Source of the DNA: Collinsella sp. AF08-23
GTDB lineage: Bacteria; Actinomycetota; Coriobacteriia; Coriobacteriales; Coriobacteriaceae
NCBI RefSeq assembly: GCF_003479805.1
Contig: NZ_QUHV01000004.1
Span: forward strand, 86,397 to 150,396
Reading direction: 5' to 3'
DNA length: 64,000 nucleotides
The notes below the pieces were generated by a model. The model did no database searches. It was not told where the DNA came from and worked only from the letters and a program-made list of their open reading frames with translations. Shown piece by piece: positions 50,367 through 59,100 of the stretch; within the stretch, counting starts at the first letter, position 1; the number at the start of each line of letters is the position of its first letter. The position numbers were made by a program, and so were the translations under genes.

Positions 50367-51353
50367 ATGAAACGTTTACCTAAATATACGCCTGCGGAAG
50401 TACGGAATGATCCATACGGATTTACTTACAAAGAAATGTCGGAAGTTATTGGCGAGAATGAAGCAAAAGCCTTATATGAAGAATTATATAAGCAATTACC
50501 ACGCAAAAAAAATCTATCAATGTTGGTAAAAAATATTTGCAAAAGCAGTGATACTGAAAAGTATGTTTACGAACTGAAAGACAACAAATACATTGAAACG
50601 GTTTTTATCAAGCGGCGAGATGGTGGAACTGTTTGCGTGAGCACACAAGTCGGTTGTCCTGTTGGTTGTATTTTTTGTGAGTCCGGGCGAAATGGCTTTG
50701 TTCGTAATCTAACATCGTCAGAAATCGTACAACAGATTATATTGTTGCGTCGAAAAGTAAACCGTATCGTTTTTATGGGTATGGGAGAGCCTTTATTCAA
50801 TTATGACAACTTGATAAAAGCAATCCATATTCTCCGAGATAGATATGGGCTCAACTTTCCAACCGACGGCATTACCATATCAACAGTTGGTCCGGTCGAT
50901 CAATTAAAAAAATTGCGCGAGGAACATCTTAAAATTCAGTTGACAATATCTTTACACGCAGCAACACAATCTGCAAGAAATCGTATTATTCCTCACATGC
51001 GCATATATGCTATTGAAGATGTTGTTAAGCAAGCCTTATCCTATTCTGAAAGGCATAATCGCAAAATTGTCTTTGCGTATTTGCTTTTACCGGGTATAAA
51101 TGACCGGCCCTCAGATGTAAGACAACTTGCAAAATGGTTTCGGGGCAAAAAAGTTATGATTAACGTGTTACAATACAACCCAACAAGCAATTCAAGAATT
51201 AAAGCACCACAGAAACGGGAAATAGTTGCATTCAAACATCAATTAGAGCAAGCAGGACTTGAAGTTACTATGAGAGTTTCTCATGGCAGAGAGATTAACG
51301 CGGCTTGTGGACAGTTAGCTAACACATATAATAAATTCAAAAAAAATGATTAA
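50367..51353 (+). CDS. RlmN/Cfr-family radical SAM 23S rRNA methyltransferase
   Basis: A 328-aa protein. The CxxxCxxC cluster ligands are C97, C101 and C104 (GCPVGCIFC). The two extra conserved cysteines of the RlmN/Cfr mechanism are present: C90 (seven residues before the cluster) and C314 (NAACGQL). Also present are FMGMGEP and the SLHA segment. The N-terminal domain is shorter and unlike housekeeping RlmN. It should methylate A2503 of 23S rRNA, at C2 (RlmN) or C8 (Cfr); sequence alone does not decide which. The A+T-rich codon use, plasmid-like context and macrolide-type leader favour a resistance role. Confidence 0.85.
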   Translation: MKRLPKYTPAEVRNDPYGFTYKEMSEVIGENEAKALYEELYKQLPRKKNLSMLVKNICKSSDTEKYVYELKDNKYIETVFIKRRDGGTVCVSTQVGCPVGCIFCESGRNGFVRNLTSSEIVQQIILLRRKVNRIVFMGMGEPLFNYDNLIKAIHILRDRYGLNFPTDGITISTVGPVDQLKKLREEHLKIQLTISLHAATQSARNRIIPHMRIYAIEDVVKQALSYSERHNRKIVFAYLLLPGINDRPSDVRQLAKWFRGKKVMINVLQYNPTSNSRIKAPQKREIVAFKHQLEQAGLEVTMRVSHGREINAACGQLANTYNKFKKND

Positions 51354-51377
51354 AAGTGCCAGACGCATAGACGCAGA

Positions 51378-51429
51378 GCCGATAACGCATTAGGTCAAAA
51401 AACCTATGTGTTATCGGCTTTTTTATTTA
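51378..51429 (+). terminator. Terminator after methyltransferase gene
   Basis: GCCGATAAC..TAGGT pairs with ACCTA..GTTATCGGC around CAAAAA, followed by TTTTTTATTT, 25 bp after the stop. Confidence 0.9.
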
Positions 51430-51502
51430 ATATTGCGCAAAAGCCGCTGTTCCCTATTATAGAATGGATTGCGGGTAGTGTATTAAAGTCGCCCTTTTTT
51501 AA

Positions 51503-51547
51503 GGATACGGCGGTATCGGGGAGGTATCGCCGTGTCCATTTTTATTT
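51503..51547 (+). terminator. Second terminator-like hairpin
   Basis: GGATACGGCGGTATC faces GGTATCGCCGTGTCC, followed by ATTTTTATTT. It insulates the recombinase fragment. The rest of 51355-51833 shows only fragments: a ribosome site and ATG at 51824 that lead into the recombinase in the wrong frame. Confidence 0.75.
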
Positions 51548-51833
51548 ACTGTAACCCGCCTAATGCTTTGCGGTCAAAAAAAGCTATGCTCCGCAAGCGG
51601 GATATTCCGGCTATGAGTATGAACTGTCAATACATCTAAATACTTCTTACATTTCCTTTGCGCTCGTCCGCGTCTTGCGGACGGGCGCATTTTGCGTTTT
51701 TCAACTTTTTTCTGAAAAACGCACTCAAGAGCCATCTCCCGAACGGGTACGGAGCGAAAGGGGCAGAGAGGACAAGCCCTTAACTCCCGTCCTCTACTCC
51801 ACGCGGGAAGGAGGTGAACTCTATGGAGCTATC

Positions 51834-53270
51834 TTCCAGCGGCCCGGATTTCAAGCCATGCTTGCAGACATTGAAGCCGGGAAAGTCGGCACCGTCATAG
51901 TCAAGGACATGAGCAAGCTGGGGCGTAATTACTTGCAGGTGGGATTTTACACGGAAATGCTGTTCCCTCAAAAGGGCGTGCGTTTTATCGCTGTCAATGA
52001 CAACGTGGACAGCGCAAACGGCGGCATGGACAATGATTTTACCCCTCTGCGGAACTTATTTAACGAATGGCTGGTGAGAGATACGAGCAAGAAAAGCAAG
52101 GCAGTAAAGAAAGCAAAAGGCATGAGCGGCAAGCCTGTAACCAGCAAGCCAGTCTATGGCTATCTCATGGACAAGGACGAGAACTATATCGTTGACGAGG
52201 AAGCCGCCCCGGTTGTCCGGCAGATTTACCAGCTTTGCCTTGCGGGAAATGGCCCGACCAAGATTGCCCGTATGCTGACGGAGCAGCAAATCCCCACGCC
52301 GGGGACGCTGGAATACCGCAGGACGGGCAGCACCCGACGCTACCACCCCGGCTATGAGTGCAAGTGGGCGACAAACACCGTCGTCCATCTGCTGGAAAAC
52401 CGGGAGTACACTGGCTGTCTGGTAAACTTCAAGACGGAGAAGCCCTCTTACAAGGTCAAGCACAGCGTTGAGAACCCCATCGAGAAGCAGGCTATCTTCC
52501 CAAATCACCATGAGCCGATTATCGACACGGAAACATGGGAGCGTGTGCAGGAGTTACGCAAGCAGCGAAAACGCCCGAACCGCTATGATGAAGTGGGGCT
52601 GTTCTCTGGTATGCTGTTCTGCGCCGACTGCGGCCATGTGCTGTATCAGCAGCGGTATCAGAACAAGAACCGCAAGCAGGACTGTTATATCTGCGGCAGC
52701 TACAAGAAGCGTACCCGTGACTGTACGGCACACTTTATCCGCACCGACCTTTTGACGGCGGGCGTGCTTTCCAATCTCCGGCAAGTGACGGAATACGCCG
52801 CCAGGCATGAGAGCCGCTTTGTAAAGCTGCTCATCCAGCAGAACGAAATCGGCGGCAAGAGAAAGACCGCCGCAGCCACGAAGCAGCTTGAACAGGCCCA
52901 GACACGCATTGCCGAAGTGAACCGCATTATCAAGCGGCTGTATGAGGACAATGTAAGCGGCAAAATCAGCGACGAGCGTTTCATGGAGCTGTCGGCGGAC
53001 TATGAGCAGGAGCAGCGGGAACTGAAAGACCGGGCTGCCGCTTTGCAGGAGGAACTTTCCAAGTCGCAGGCCGCCACCGTCAACGCCGAGAAATTCATGG
53101 GGATTGTGAGAAAGCACCTTGCTTTTGAAGAATTGACCCCCACCCTCTTGCGGGAAATGATTGAGAAAATCGTCGTGCATGAGTGCAGCTATGACGAGAA
53201 CGGCACCCGCAGGCAGGACATTGAGATTTATTACAGCTTTGTCGGCAAGATAGACTTGCCGGAAGCCTAA
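51834..53270 (+). pseudogene. Large serine recombinase, 3' fragment
   Basis: A 478-codon fragment that resumes at FQRPGFQAMLADIEAGKVGT. It contains the rest of the resolvase domain (VIVKDMSKLGRNYLQVGFYTE), the recombinase domain (GYLMDKDENYIVDEEAAPVV), the zinc ribbon (FCADCG...CYICGSYKKRTRDC), a coiled-coil (about AATKQLEQAQTRIAEVNRII) and the DUF4368-type tail. The open frame extends to 51675, but those residues are unrelated. The catalytic N-terminus is at 48908-49060 and is itself damaged. Confidence 0.85.
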
Positions 53271-53337
53271 CGCCTGACCTATCCGACACAGCCCTAAGTG
53301 CCGGATAGGAACGGCAAAATTTTTTACACTTCTATTA

Positions 53338-53358
53338 CTTCTTTATCGCACATTAGCA
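53338..53358 (-). repeat. Right terminal inverted repeat
   Basis: CTTCTTTATCGCACATTAGC plus A, the partner of 46247-46267. On the minus strand it supplies an in-frame stop to the Mod fragment (...CDKEVIEV). Confidence 0.75.
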
Positions 53359-53359
53359 G

Positions 53360-54559
53360 ATTCGCAAGGGTTATCAGGCGCTGAAGTAGTTTCGTCGGTT
53401 TCGGTCCATCGAAATAGCCCTTTTCGTCAAATAGAGATACGAGCTCCTTGGCGCCTTCCTGGCTGTGACCCACTTCTTTGTAAAACATGATTGAAGTTGG
53501 AGCCATTCCATCATATTTGAGCTCTGTTAGGAAACGCTTGATGCAAGGGACGCTGTCGCCGTTTGGGCCAAACCAAATGCGGTTATCCTGGAGTCTCTCG
53601 CGAAACGCGTTTCGCGAGAGCCTCCAGCAGCGTCCTGCTGGAGGCTCTACAACACGCCCCGAGGGCGTTGTGATTGGATAGTCGGAATCTGGGCTGTAAG
53701 TCTTTACACTGAGGTCGCTTGGCTTCCAAACGCCTCGAGGGTCGTTGTCTGGATTCTTGTAGCGGGCGTTTGCCTCGTCTGTTCTCGGCAGGCGTCCAAT
53801 CACAAAGCGCTCAATGGATTTGGCGTATACGAGAACATAATCATGGCTATTTGAAACGTATTTGGCGTCATTCTTGGGCGAGTAAGCTCGTTCCCAGATT
53901 AGCTGAGAAACGAAATTTGCCTCTCCGAACACCTCGTCACAGAGGATGCGCAAATTGCGGTCTTCGTTATCGTCAATCGAAATGAAAATGACGCCATCGT
54001 CGGTTAGGAGCTCTCGAGCCAGTCTCAACCTAGGGTACATCATCGAGCACCAGTCGCTATGGTAGCGGCCACTTGTGTCGGCGTTGGACTGGCCGGCGAG
54101 TCCCGCCTGCTCCTTATAGTTATCGACAGAGTTGCCGAAATTGTCCTTGTAGACAAAGTCGTGACCCGTGTTGTAGGGTGGGTCGATGTAGATCATCTTG
54201 ACCTTGCCGTGGTAGTCGCGCTGTAGGAGCTTCAGCACCTCGAGATTGTCGCCTTCGATATAAATGTTGTCCGAGTCGAAGGACCCATCCTCTCCATCGC
54301 GGCTGCGGCTTTTCTCGATACGGGGACGCAAAGTAGCAGTGCTGGACATCTGCGACTGGCGGATGGCATCGGCCTTGCCGGGCCACGTGAACGCATAGCG
54401 CTCCAGGCCCTCGTCTACCTCGTCGCCAAGCTCCAGCCGCAGTTTGTCGAAGTCGATTCCGCTCTCGGAGAACACTTCGGGCATCAGCTCCTTGAGCTTA
54501 TTCAGGCGGTCGTCAATAAGACTCTCCGATTCAAGAGTCATCTTTTCTATCTCGCCCAT
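53360..54559 (-). pseudogene. Type III Mod methyltransferase, 5' fragment
   Basis: 400 native codons from ATG 54559 (AGGAGG upstream). The amino-methyltransferase motif IV is IDPPYNTGHDFVYKDNF; the region that resembles the target-recognition segment lies after about residue 220, with PPAGRCWRLSRNAF. The frame leaves Mod after LITLAN at 53360 and stops inside the element. SAM-binding motif I is on the other side, so catalysis is not possible. Joined with the 45577-46245 part it makes about 622 aa, normal for Mod. Gene order DPPY before FxG is that of beta-class enzymes. Confidence 0.9.
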
Positions 54560-54570
54560 GAGGTCTCCTC

Positions 54571-55365
54571 CTAGGAAAGTTGAGATTTGATTAGTTGAAC
54601 TATGTAGGGCATGGCGGCAATAAAAACGTCGGTGCCCTTGCCGGCAAGCCAGCTCAGGAGTTTGTCAAGCTTGCTGCCCCGTTTGCTTTTATCTTTTGTG
54701 TTGAGATCGCCCATCATCCCTTTGAGCAGCGTCTTCTCGTCATCGGAAAGCGTTGTCTCTGGCAATTTGTCAATCTGTTCAAAGGTTGCCTCTAACGTGA
54801 CCTGTACGTTGCTCGTGGCGGATGCCGTGAGGCTGACGCTAGCGCCCTGCGCTTCGGCGATTTTCAGCTTACGGAGCTCCTCATCACGGAAATGCTTCAG
54901 TTTGTCGATACGTAGTTGCGTCTGTTCATCGTTGAAATCATTGCGATTGGAAGACCCATAGGAATAGGAGGCTAGTCCGTCCGTGTAGGAGTCGTAGCCC
55001 CTCGCGTTTGCGTAGACGTAGTCGATTGAGTCGTATACGGCTTTGAGCTCGTCGTCTTTCACGCCCTCTTCAAGAGCTTGCTCCAGTCTCCTGATATGCT
55101 GCGTTATAGTTGCGCAGAATGCGGCACCGAACGCTTTGTCGTCTGAGTCTTCCCGCTTTAGGCGCAGCTTCTGGAGAATCATCCCTAGGTCGCTTTTCGA
55201 GTAGCGAAATGAGCTTGAGGAATTGATATATTTTAAAGACTCGGGGTTAGTGTAGTCGAGGTCGAAGACCTGCATGATTTCACGGCAGAGCGCATCAACA
55301 TCCTCATCTGCAGCATCACTCAAAAGGCGCGCCGCTCGCAAAATATACTCATCTAGAACGGCCAT
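54571..55365 (-). CDS. Unknown protein, 264 aa, in R-M/helicase operon
   Basis: It starts at ATG 55365, 17 bp inside the DUF4391 gene, with AAGGAGAT upstream, and ends 12 bp before mod. The N-terminal half is helical (DEDVDALCREIMQVFDLDYTNPES, then RYSKSDLGMILQKLRLKRED). The middle is Tyr/Ser/Asn-rich (YDSYTDGLASYSYGSSNRND). A predicted helix pair (ASATSNVQVTLEATFEQIDKL) precedes a C-terminal amphipathic or hydrophobic helix (LLSWLAGKGTDVFIAAMPYI). I do not recognise the family. Position and tail recall effector or adaptor proteins in defence operons; that is a guess. Confidence 0.8.
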   Translation of the reverse strand: MAVLDEYILRAARLLSDAADEDVDALCREIMQVFDLDYTNPESLKYINSSSSFRYSKSDLGMILQKLRLKREDSDDKAFGAAFCATITQHIRRLEQALEEGVKDDELKAVYDSIDYVYANARGYDSYTDGLASYSYGSSNRNDFNDEQTQLRIDKLKHFRDEELRKLKIAEAQGASVSLTASATSNVQVTLEATFEQIDKLPETTLSDDEKTLLKGMMGDLNTKDKSKRGSKLDKLLSWLAGKGTDVFIAAMPYIVQLIKSQLS

Positions 55366-56131
55366 TGCAGATCTCCTTTATCTCATCGGCGACCGCCCTC
55401 AGGCGTCGCTCCTCTTCCTTCATTTCCATCCTCAGCTTCGCGGACTCGTTGAGCGTTATGTCCTTCGACCGCCGCTGCTCCTTCAGCCGCTTGACGGAGG
55501 CTCCCATCTCATCGTAGCGCGACGTGAGGGCGATCAGCTTTTCCCGGTCTCGAGCGGGGCATACGGGGTAGAACCCCAGGCCGCCAATCGCGCGGGACAG
55601 CGCTACGGTGCGCGACAGGTCGACCAGGTACTCCCAGAGGTCGCCCTGCGAGAGCCGCCCGAATGCCAGCGCGCCTAGGAAGTCCGCGTATTCTGAACGG
55701 CCAGGATCGAACGCGCCCGTCGACTCGACTCGGTCGACGACCGTCGCGCCCTGCTCGGCCTGGCTCCTCCGCGTGAGGGCGACCGATATGCACGCGCAGC
55801 CGCCCGCCTCGACCAGGAGCACCGTCGGGTTCGGGAAGCACTTGTGCACGAGCTCCGCCACCTCGGCCACCGCCATGGTCCCGGCTGTCATCTCGCAACG
55901 GAGGAAGACGACGCTCTGCACGTTGCGCTCGTCGTCCTCGTACGGCGGGATGCGCGTCGTGGACTTCTGGACCGTGGCGAAGTGCTCGAGGCGCGCGACC
56001 TTGTCGAGCCTCTTCTGCTCGGTCTTGGTGAGCATGGCCTGCTTGACGAGCACCGTCTTGGGAATGCGGCGGCATCCCGCGAGCGCCGCTTCGGGCAGGC
56101 GCAGGATTCCGTTCCAGTCGATGCCGCTCAT
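55349..56131 (-). CDS. DUF4391 domain protein
   Basis: A 260-aa protein from ATG 56131, overlapping the helicase stop by 4 bp (ATGA). It has the DUF4391 pattern: LPKTVLVKQ-like segment (IPKTVLVKQAMLTKTEQKRL), then LEHFATVQKSTTRIPPYEDDERNVQSVVFLRCEM, AELVHKCFPNPTVLLVE and SVALTRRSQAEQG. A charged coiled-coil forms the C-terminus. DUF4391 genes usually sit directly beside SNF2-type helicases in defence islands, as here. Biochemical role unknown. Confidence 0.75.
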   Translation of the reverse strand: MSGIDWNGILRLPEAALAGCRRIPKTVLVKQAMLTKTEQKRLDKVARLEHFATVQKSTTRIPPYEDDERNVQSVVFLRCEMTAGTMAVAEVAELVHKCFPNPTVLLVEAGGCACISVALTRRSQAEQGATVVDRVESTGAFDPGRSEYADFLGALAFGRLSQGDLWEYLVDLSRTVALSRAIGGLGFYPVCPARDREKLIALTSRYDEMGASVKRLKEQRRSKDITLNESAKLRMEMKEEERRLRAVADEIKEICNGRSR

Positions 56132-59100
56132 CGCAGCACCGCGAAACATACCAACGAGTAGTCGTTGAAGCCCATGACGGTGCCGCTGCCGACCTCGCCC
56201 AGGCTGAATAGGCTTTCGATTCCCTTGTCCTGCTGTGTTCCGGTGATGGCTGCCACCACGGTGTCGAGCAGGTCGGCGTAGGTGCCCATCCTCGTTCCGT
56301 CACGGGTCTCGTGGTTAAACTCTCGACACAGCTCGGCGATGGGTTCGGGGTGCCCCGAGCAGGCGGCGCGCATGATATCGAGGGCGGGCTTGGGCTGTGT
56401 GTGCTTCGTCATGACCTCGCCATCGCCCGACACGTATACCACGTAATACGGGAAGACGGGGTTCGTGTCCTTGGGGTTGTTGGCATCGTCATTTTGCTTG
56501 AGGCAGAAGACCACCCCAGGCTTCACGTCTGCACGAAGCTCATCGGGGATGGGTGCCACGGCGTGGAGTCCCACGGGCGATTTCTCAAGTGTGCCGGGGT
56601 ACTCCTTCGCGTAGCGCTGGAGTTCAACGCGGAAGTCGTCAAAGGCGAAGTCCGTGATGGAGATTCCGCCCGAGATATCCTCGAGGTCGAGCACCTCGCT
56701 CTTGAGCTGTTGGAGCTGCTGGCGGCGGTATTTGAGGTCGTTCATCTCGCTGCTGCCCTTGGCCTCCAGCACGTTTTCCTCGCCGGTGGCCGATGCGTCG
56801 AGCAGGGCCATGCGCCCCTTAACGCGGCCCTCGAGCTGGATGTACTCGTCGAGCGCGATGTCCGGCCAGAAGTTGACCAGCTGAATCTGGGCGTTCTTGG
56901 AGCCCAGTCGGTCGATGCGCCCGAAGCGCTGGATGATCCGCACCGGATTCCAGTGGATGTCGTAGTTCACCAGGCAATCACAGTCCTGCAGGTTCTGGCC
57001 TTCGGAGATGCAGTCCGTTGCGAAGACGACATCAATCTCGCCGAGTGCCCTCTGCTGTTCCGGCAGCTCCTTGGAGATGGGGGAGAACCTTGCCAAGATG
57101 TTCTCGAAGGTGGTCCTGGGAAGTTTTAGCGAGTAGGTTCGGTTTGAACTGCCCGCCACCTCGGCGCACTCGATGCCGAGCTCTTGCTTCAGCCAAGGGG
57201 CCAGCTGCTCGAAGAGATATGCGGTTGTGTCGGCGAACGCGCTGAATACCAGCACCTTGCGGTTTCCGGGGTTGTACGGGTTTCTGACTTTGTCGGCAAT
57301 GAAGTCGCGCAGCTTCACGAGCTTGGCATCGCGCTCGGGCGTCACCGCGTCGGCGTAGGCGAGCAAAGCGCGGAGCACTTGGATATCGAAGTCGAGGTCC
57401 TGACCCAGGCGCAGGGCGTCGACGTCGCGCAAGTCGACGCGCACTTTGCCACCTGCCTCGAACTCCTCGGCATCGTCGTCATCAAAACCGTCCTCGAGGC
57501 CCTCGGTGCCATAGGTGACTCCCGATGAGTCGGCGTTGAGCCTCGCGCGCAGGTCGATGCAGCCGTCGAGAATGCGACGTAGCGTGATGCGGAAGCTGTT
57601 TACGGAGGACTCCATGCGCTTGAGGACGTTGACTCGCATGAGGTTAGCCACCGCGGTTGTGCGGTGGACCTGGCTTTCGAAGTCCTTACCCCACGTGTCT
57701 CCGTAGCGGTCCTCGTACTTGCGCCGCTGGTCGGAGCGCACGTAGGAGAGTACTTGGTACTGGGCGAACGTGAGCTGGGCGATCATGTCGTTGAGATCGG
57801 CGACCGGCGGCAGCTCATCGTTAAGGTCGATGGGCGTCTGGAACGACAGGGGCGGATGGCGCGCCGGGAAGGTTCCGCTCGCGGCGCCGTAGTACTTCGT
57901 GATATGTTTGCGGCTGCGCGCGATGGTCAGAACGTCGAGCAGCTTGAAGTAGTCGGCGTTCACCGCATTCACGAAGCTCTCGGTTGTGCGCTCGGAGTCG
58001 GGGAGTTTGCTCCATTCGTTGAACCTCTGCTGGGCGACGCGCGTCACGTGGGTGATCGACGGGATGCCGTCGGTCTCTTCGAGGTACGCATCGTCGCCCT
58101 CGGTGATGAGCTCAATCTGGTTTCGCAGGTCGAGCAGACGGTTGTTCACCGGGGTTGCTGAGAGCATGAGCACCTTGGTGCGCTGGCCTGACTTGATGAC
58201 GCTCTCGATGAGACGCGTGTAGCGGTCGGTCTTGTCCGCGTCGGTGCTTTTGTTCCTAAAGTTGTGGCTTTCGTCGATGACGAGAAGGTCGAAGTGGCCC
58301 CATCGCAGGTGCTCGAGGTCAACCTCGCCGCTCATGCCGTGGTAGCGCGACAGGTCAGTGTGGTTGAGAACCGTGTAGCTGAAGCGATCATCGGCCAGCG
58401 GATTGCGGTCATCGTTATCCTGGGTCCACAGAGTCCAGTTGTCCCGCAGGCGCTTTGGACACAGTACGAGGATGCGATCGTTGCGCTCCTGGTAGTACTT
58501 CATGACGGCGAGCGCCTCGTAGGTCTTGCCCAGGCCTACCGAGTCAGCGATGATGCAACCCTTATATTTCTCCAGCTTGCGGATGGCGCCCACGACGGCG
58601 TCCTTTTGGAAGTCATAGAGTTTGTTCCAAACCACGGACTCTTCGAACTTGAGACCTGGGCGAATGCCGTTGTCCTCATCGTCCTCCATGAAGTCGCGGA
58701 ACAGGTGGTAGAGGGTTAGGAAATACACGAACTCTGGCGGGTTTTCGCGGTAGAGCGTCTCGACTTGGGCGGCTGCCTGCGCGGTGACCTCTTCGACCAT
58801 GGCGGGGTTGTCCCAGACCGATTCGAACATCATCTTGAGGCCGACTGCCTCGGTGGCGTTTTCGAAATGGCTCACGCAGGTGACGGTTCCCGGGCGCCGC
58901 TCGTAACCGAGGCCCTCTTGCGTGAAGTTCGCGGCGGCGCCCATGAAGGCGTGATCGTTGCCGGAGGGGTTCTCCACCACGTATGTGCCGCCCGGCTGTA
59001 TGGCGCCGGACGTTTTGGCGGATTTAAAGATTCCCTTCTCGCGGATCCACTCGGCGCACTCGCGCGCGAGCGCGCGCTGGTTGAGGCTGTTGCGCAGTGT

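Larger units (their letters stand above)
49061..51833. mobile_element. 2.77-kb segment nested in the recombinase gene
   Basis: It interrupts the recombinase between GYSGAN and FQRPGF, exactly between codons, without loss of the expected sequence on either side. It holds a truncated MobC-like gene at its left edge, an XRE regulator, a leader peptide unit, a KTR protein, an RlmN/Cfr-like methyltransferase and two terminators. It has no transposase or clear terminal repeats, so it may derive from recombination between two elements rather than from simple transposition. Confidence 0.65.
46246..53359. mobile_element. 7.1-kb tet(W) element inserted in mod
   Basis: The element has imperfect 21-bp terminal inverted repeats: CTTCTTTAyCGyACATkAGC at 53338-53358 and, inverted, 46247-46267 (18 of 21 matches). 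An AT dinucleotide occurs at both edges (46246-46247 and 53360-53361). Taking out the element and keeping one AT gives GCG AAT TTA AGC, which rejoins Mod as ...LITLAN-LSTGD... without frameshift. Base composition is much lower in G+C than the host. Contents: tet(W), a split large serine recombinase, and an inner 2.77-kb segment. The AT core and recombinase gene suggest serine-recombinase integration. Confidence 0.85.

Noticed and set aside
51675-51833. First 53 residues of the recombinase 3' frame
   Set aside because: They do not match the recombinase family; the frame is open by chance through the junction.
49061-51833. 2-bp core duplication at the inner insertion
   Set aside because: Left (GAAC-CTTG) and right (CTATC-TTCC) junctions share at most one base, so serine-recombinase insertion of the inner segment is not supported.
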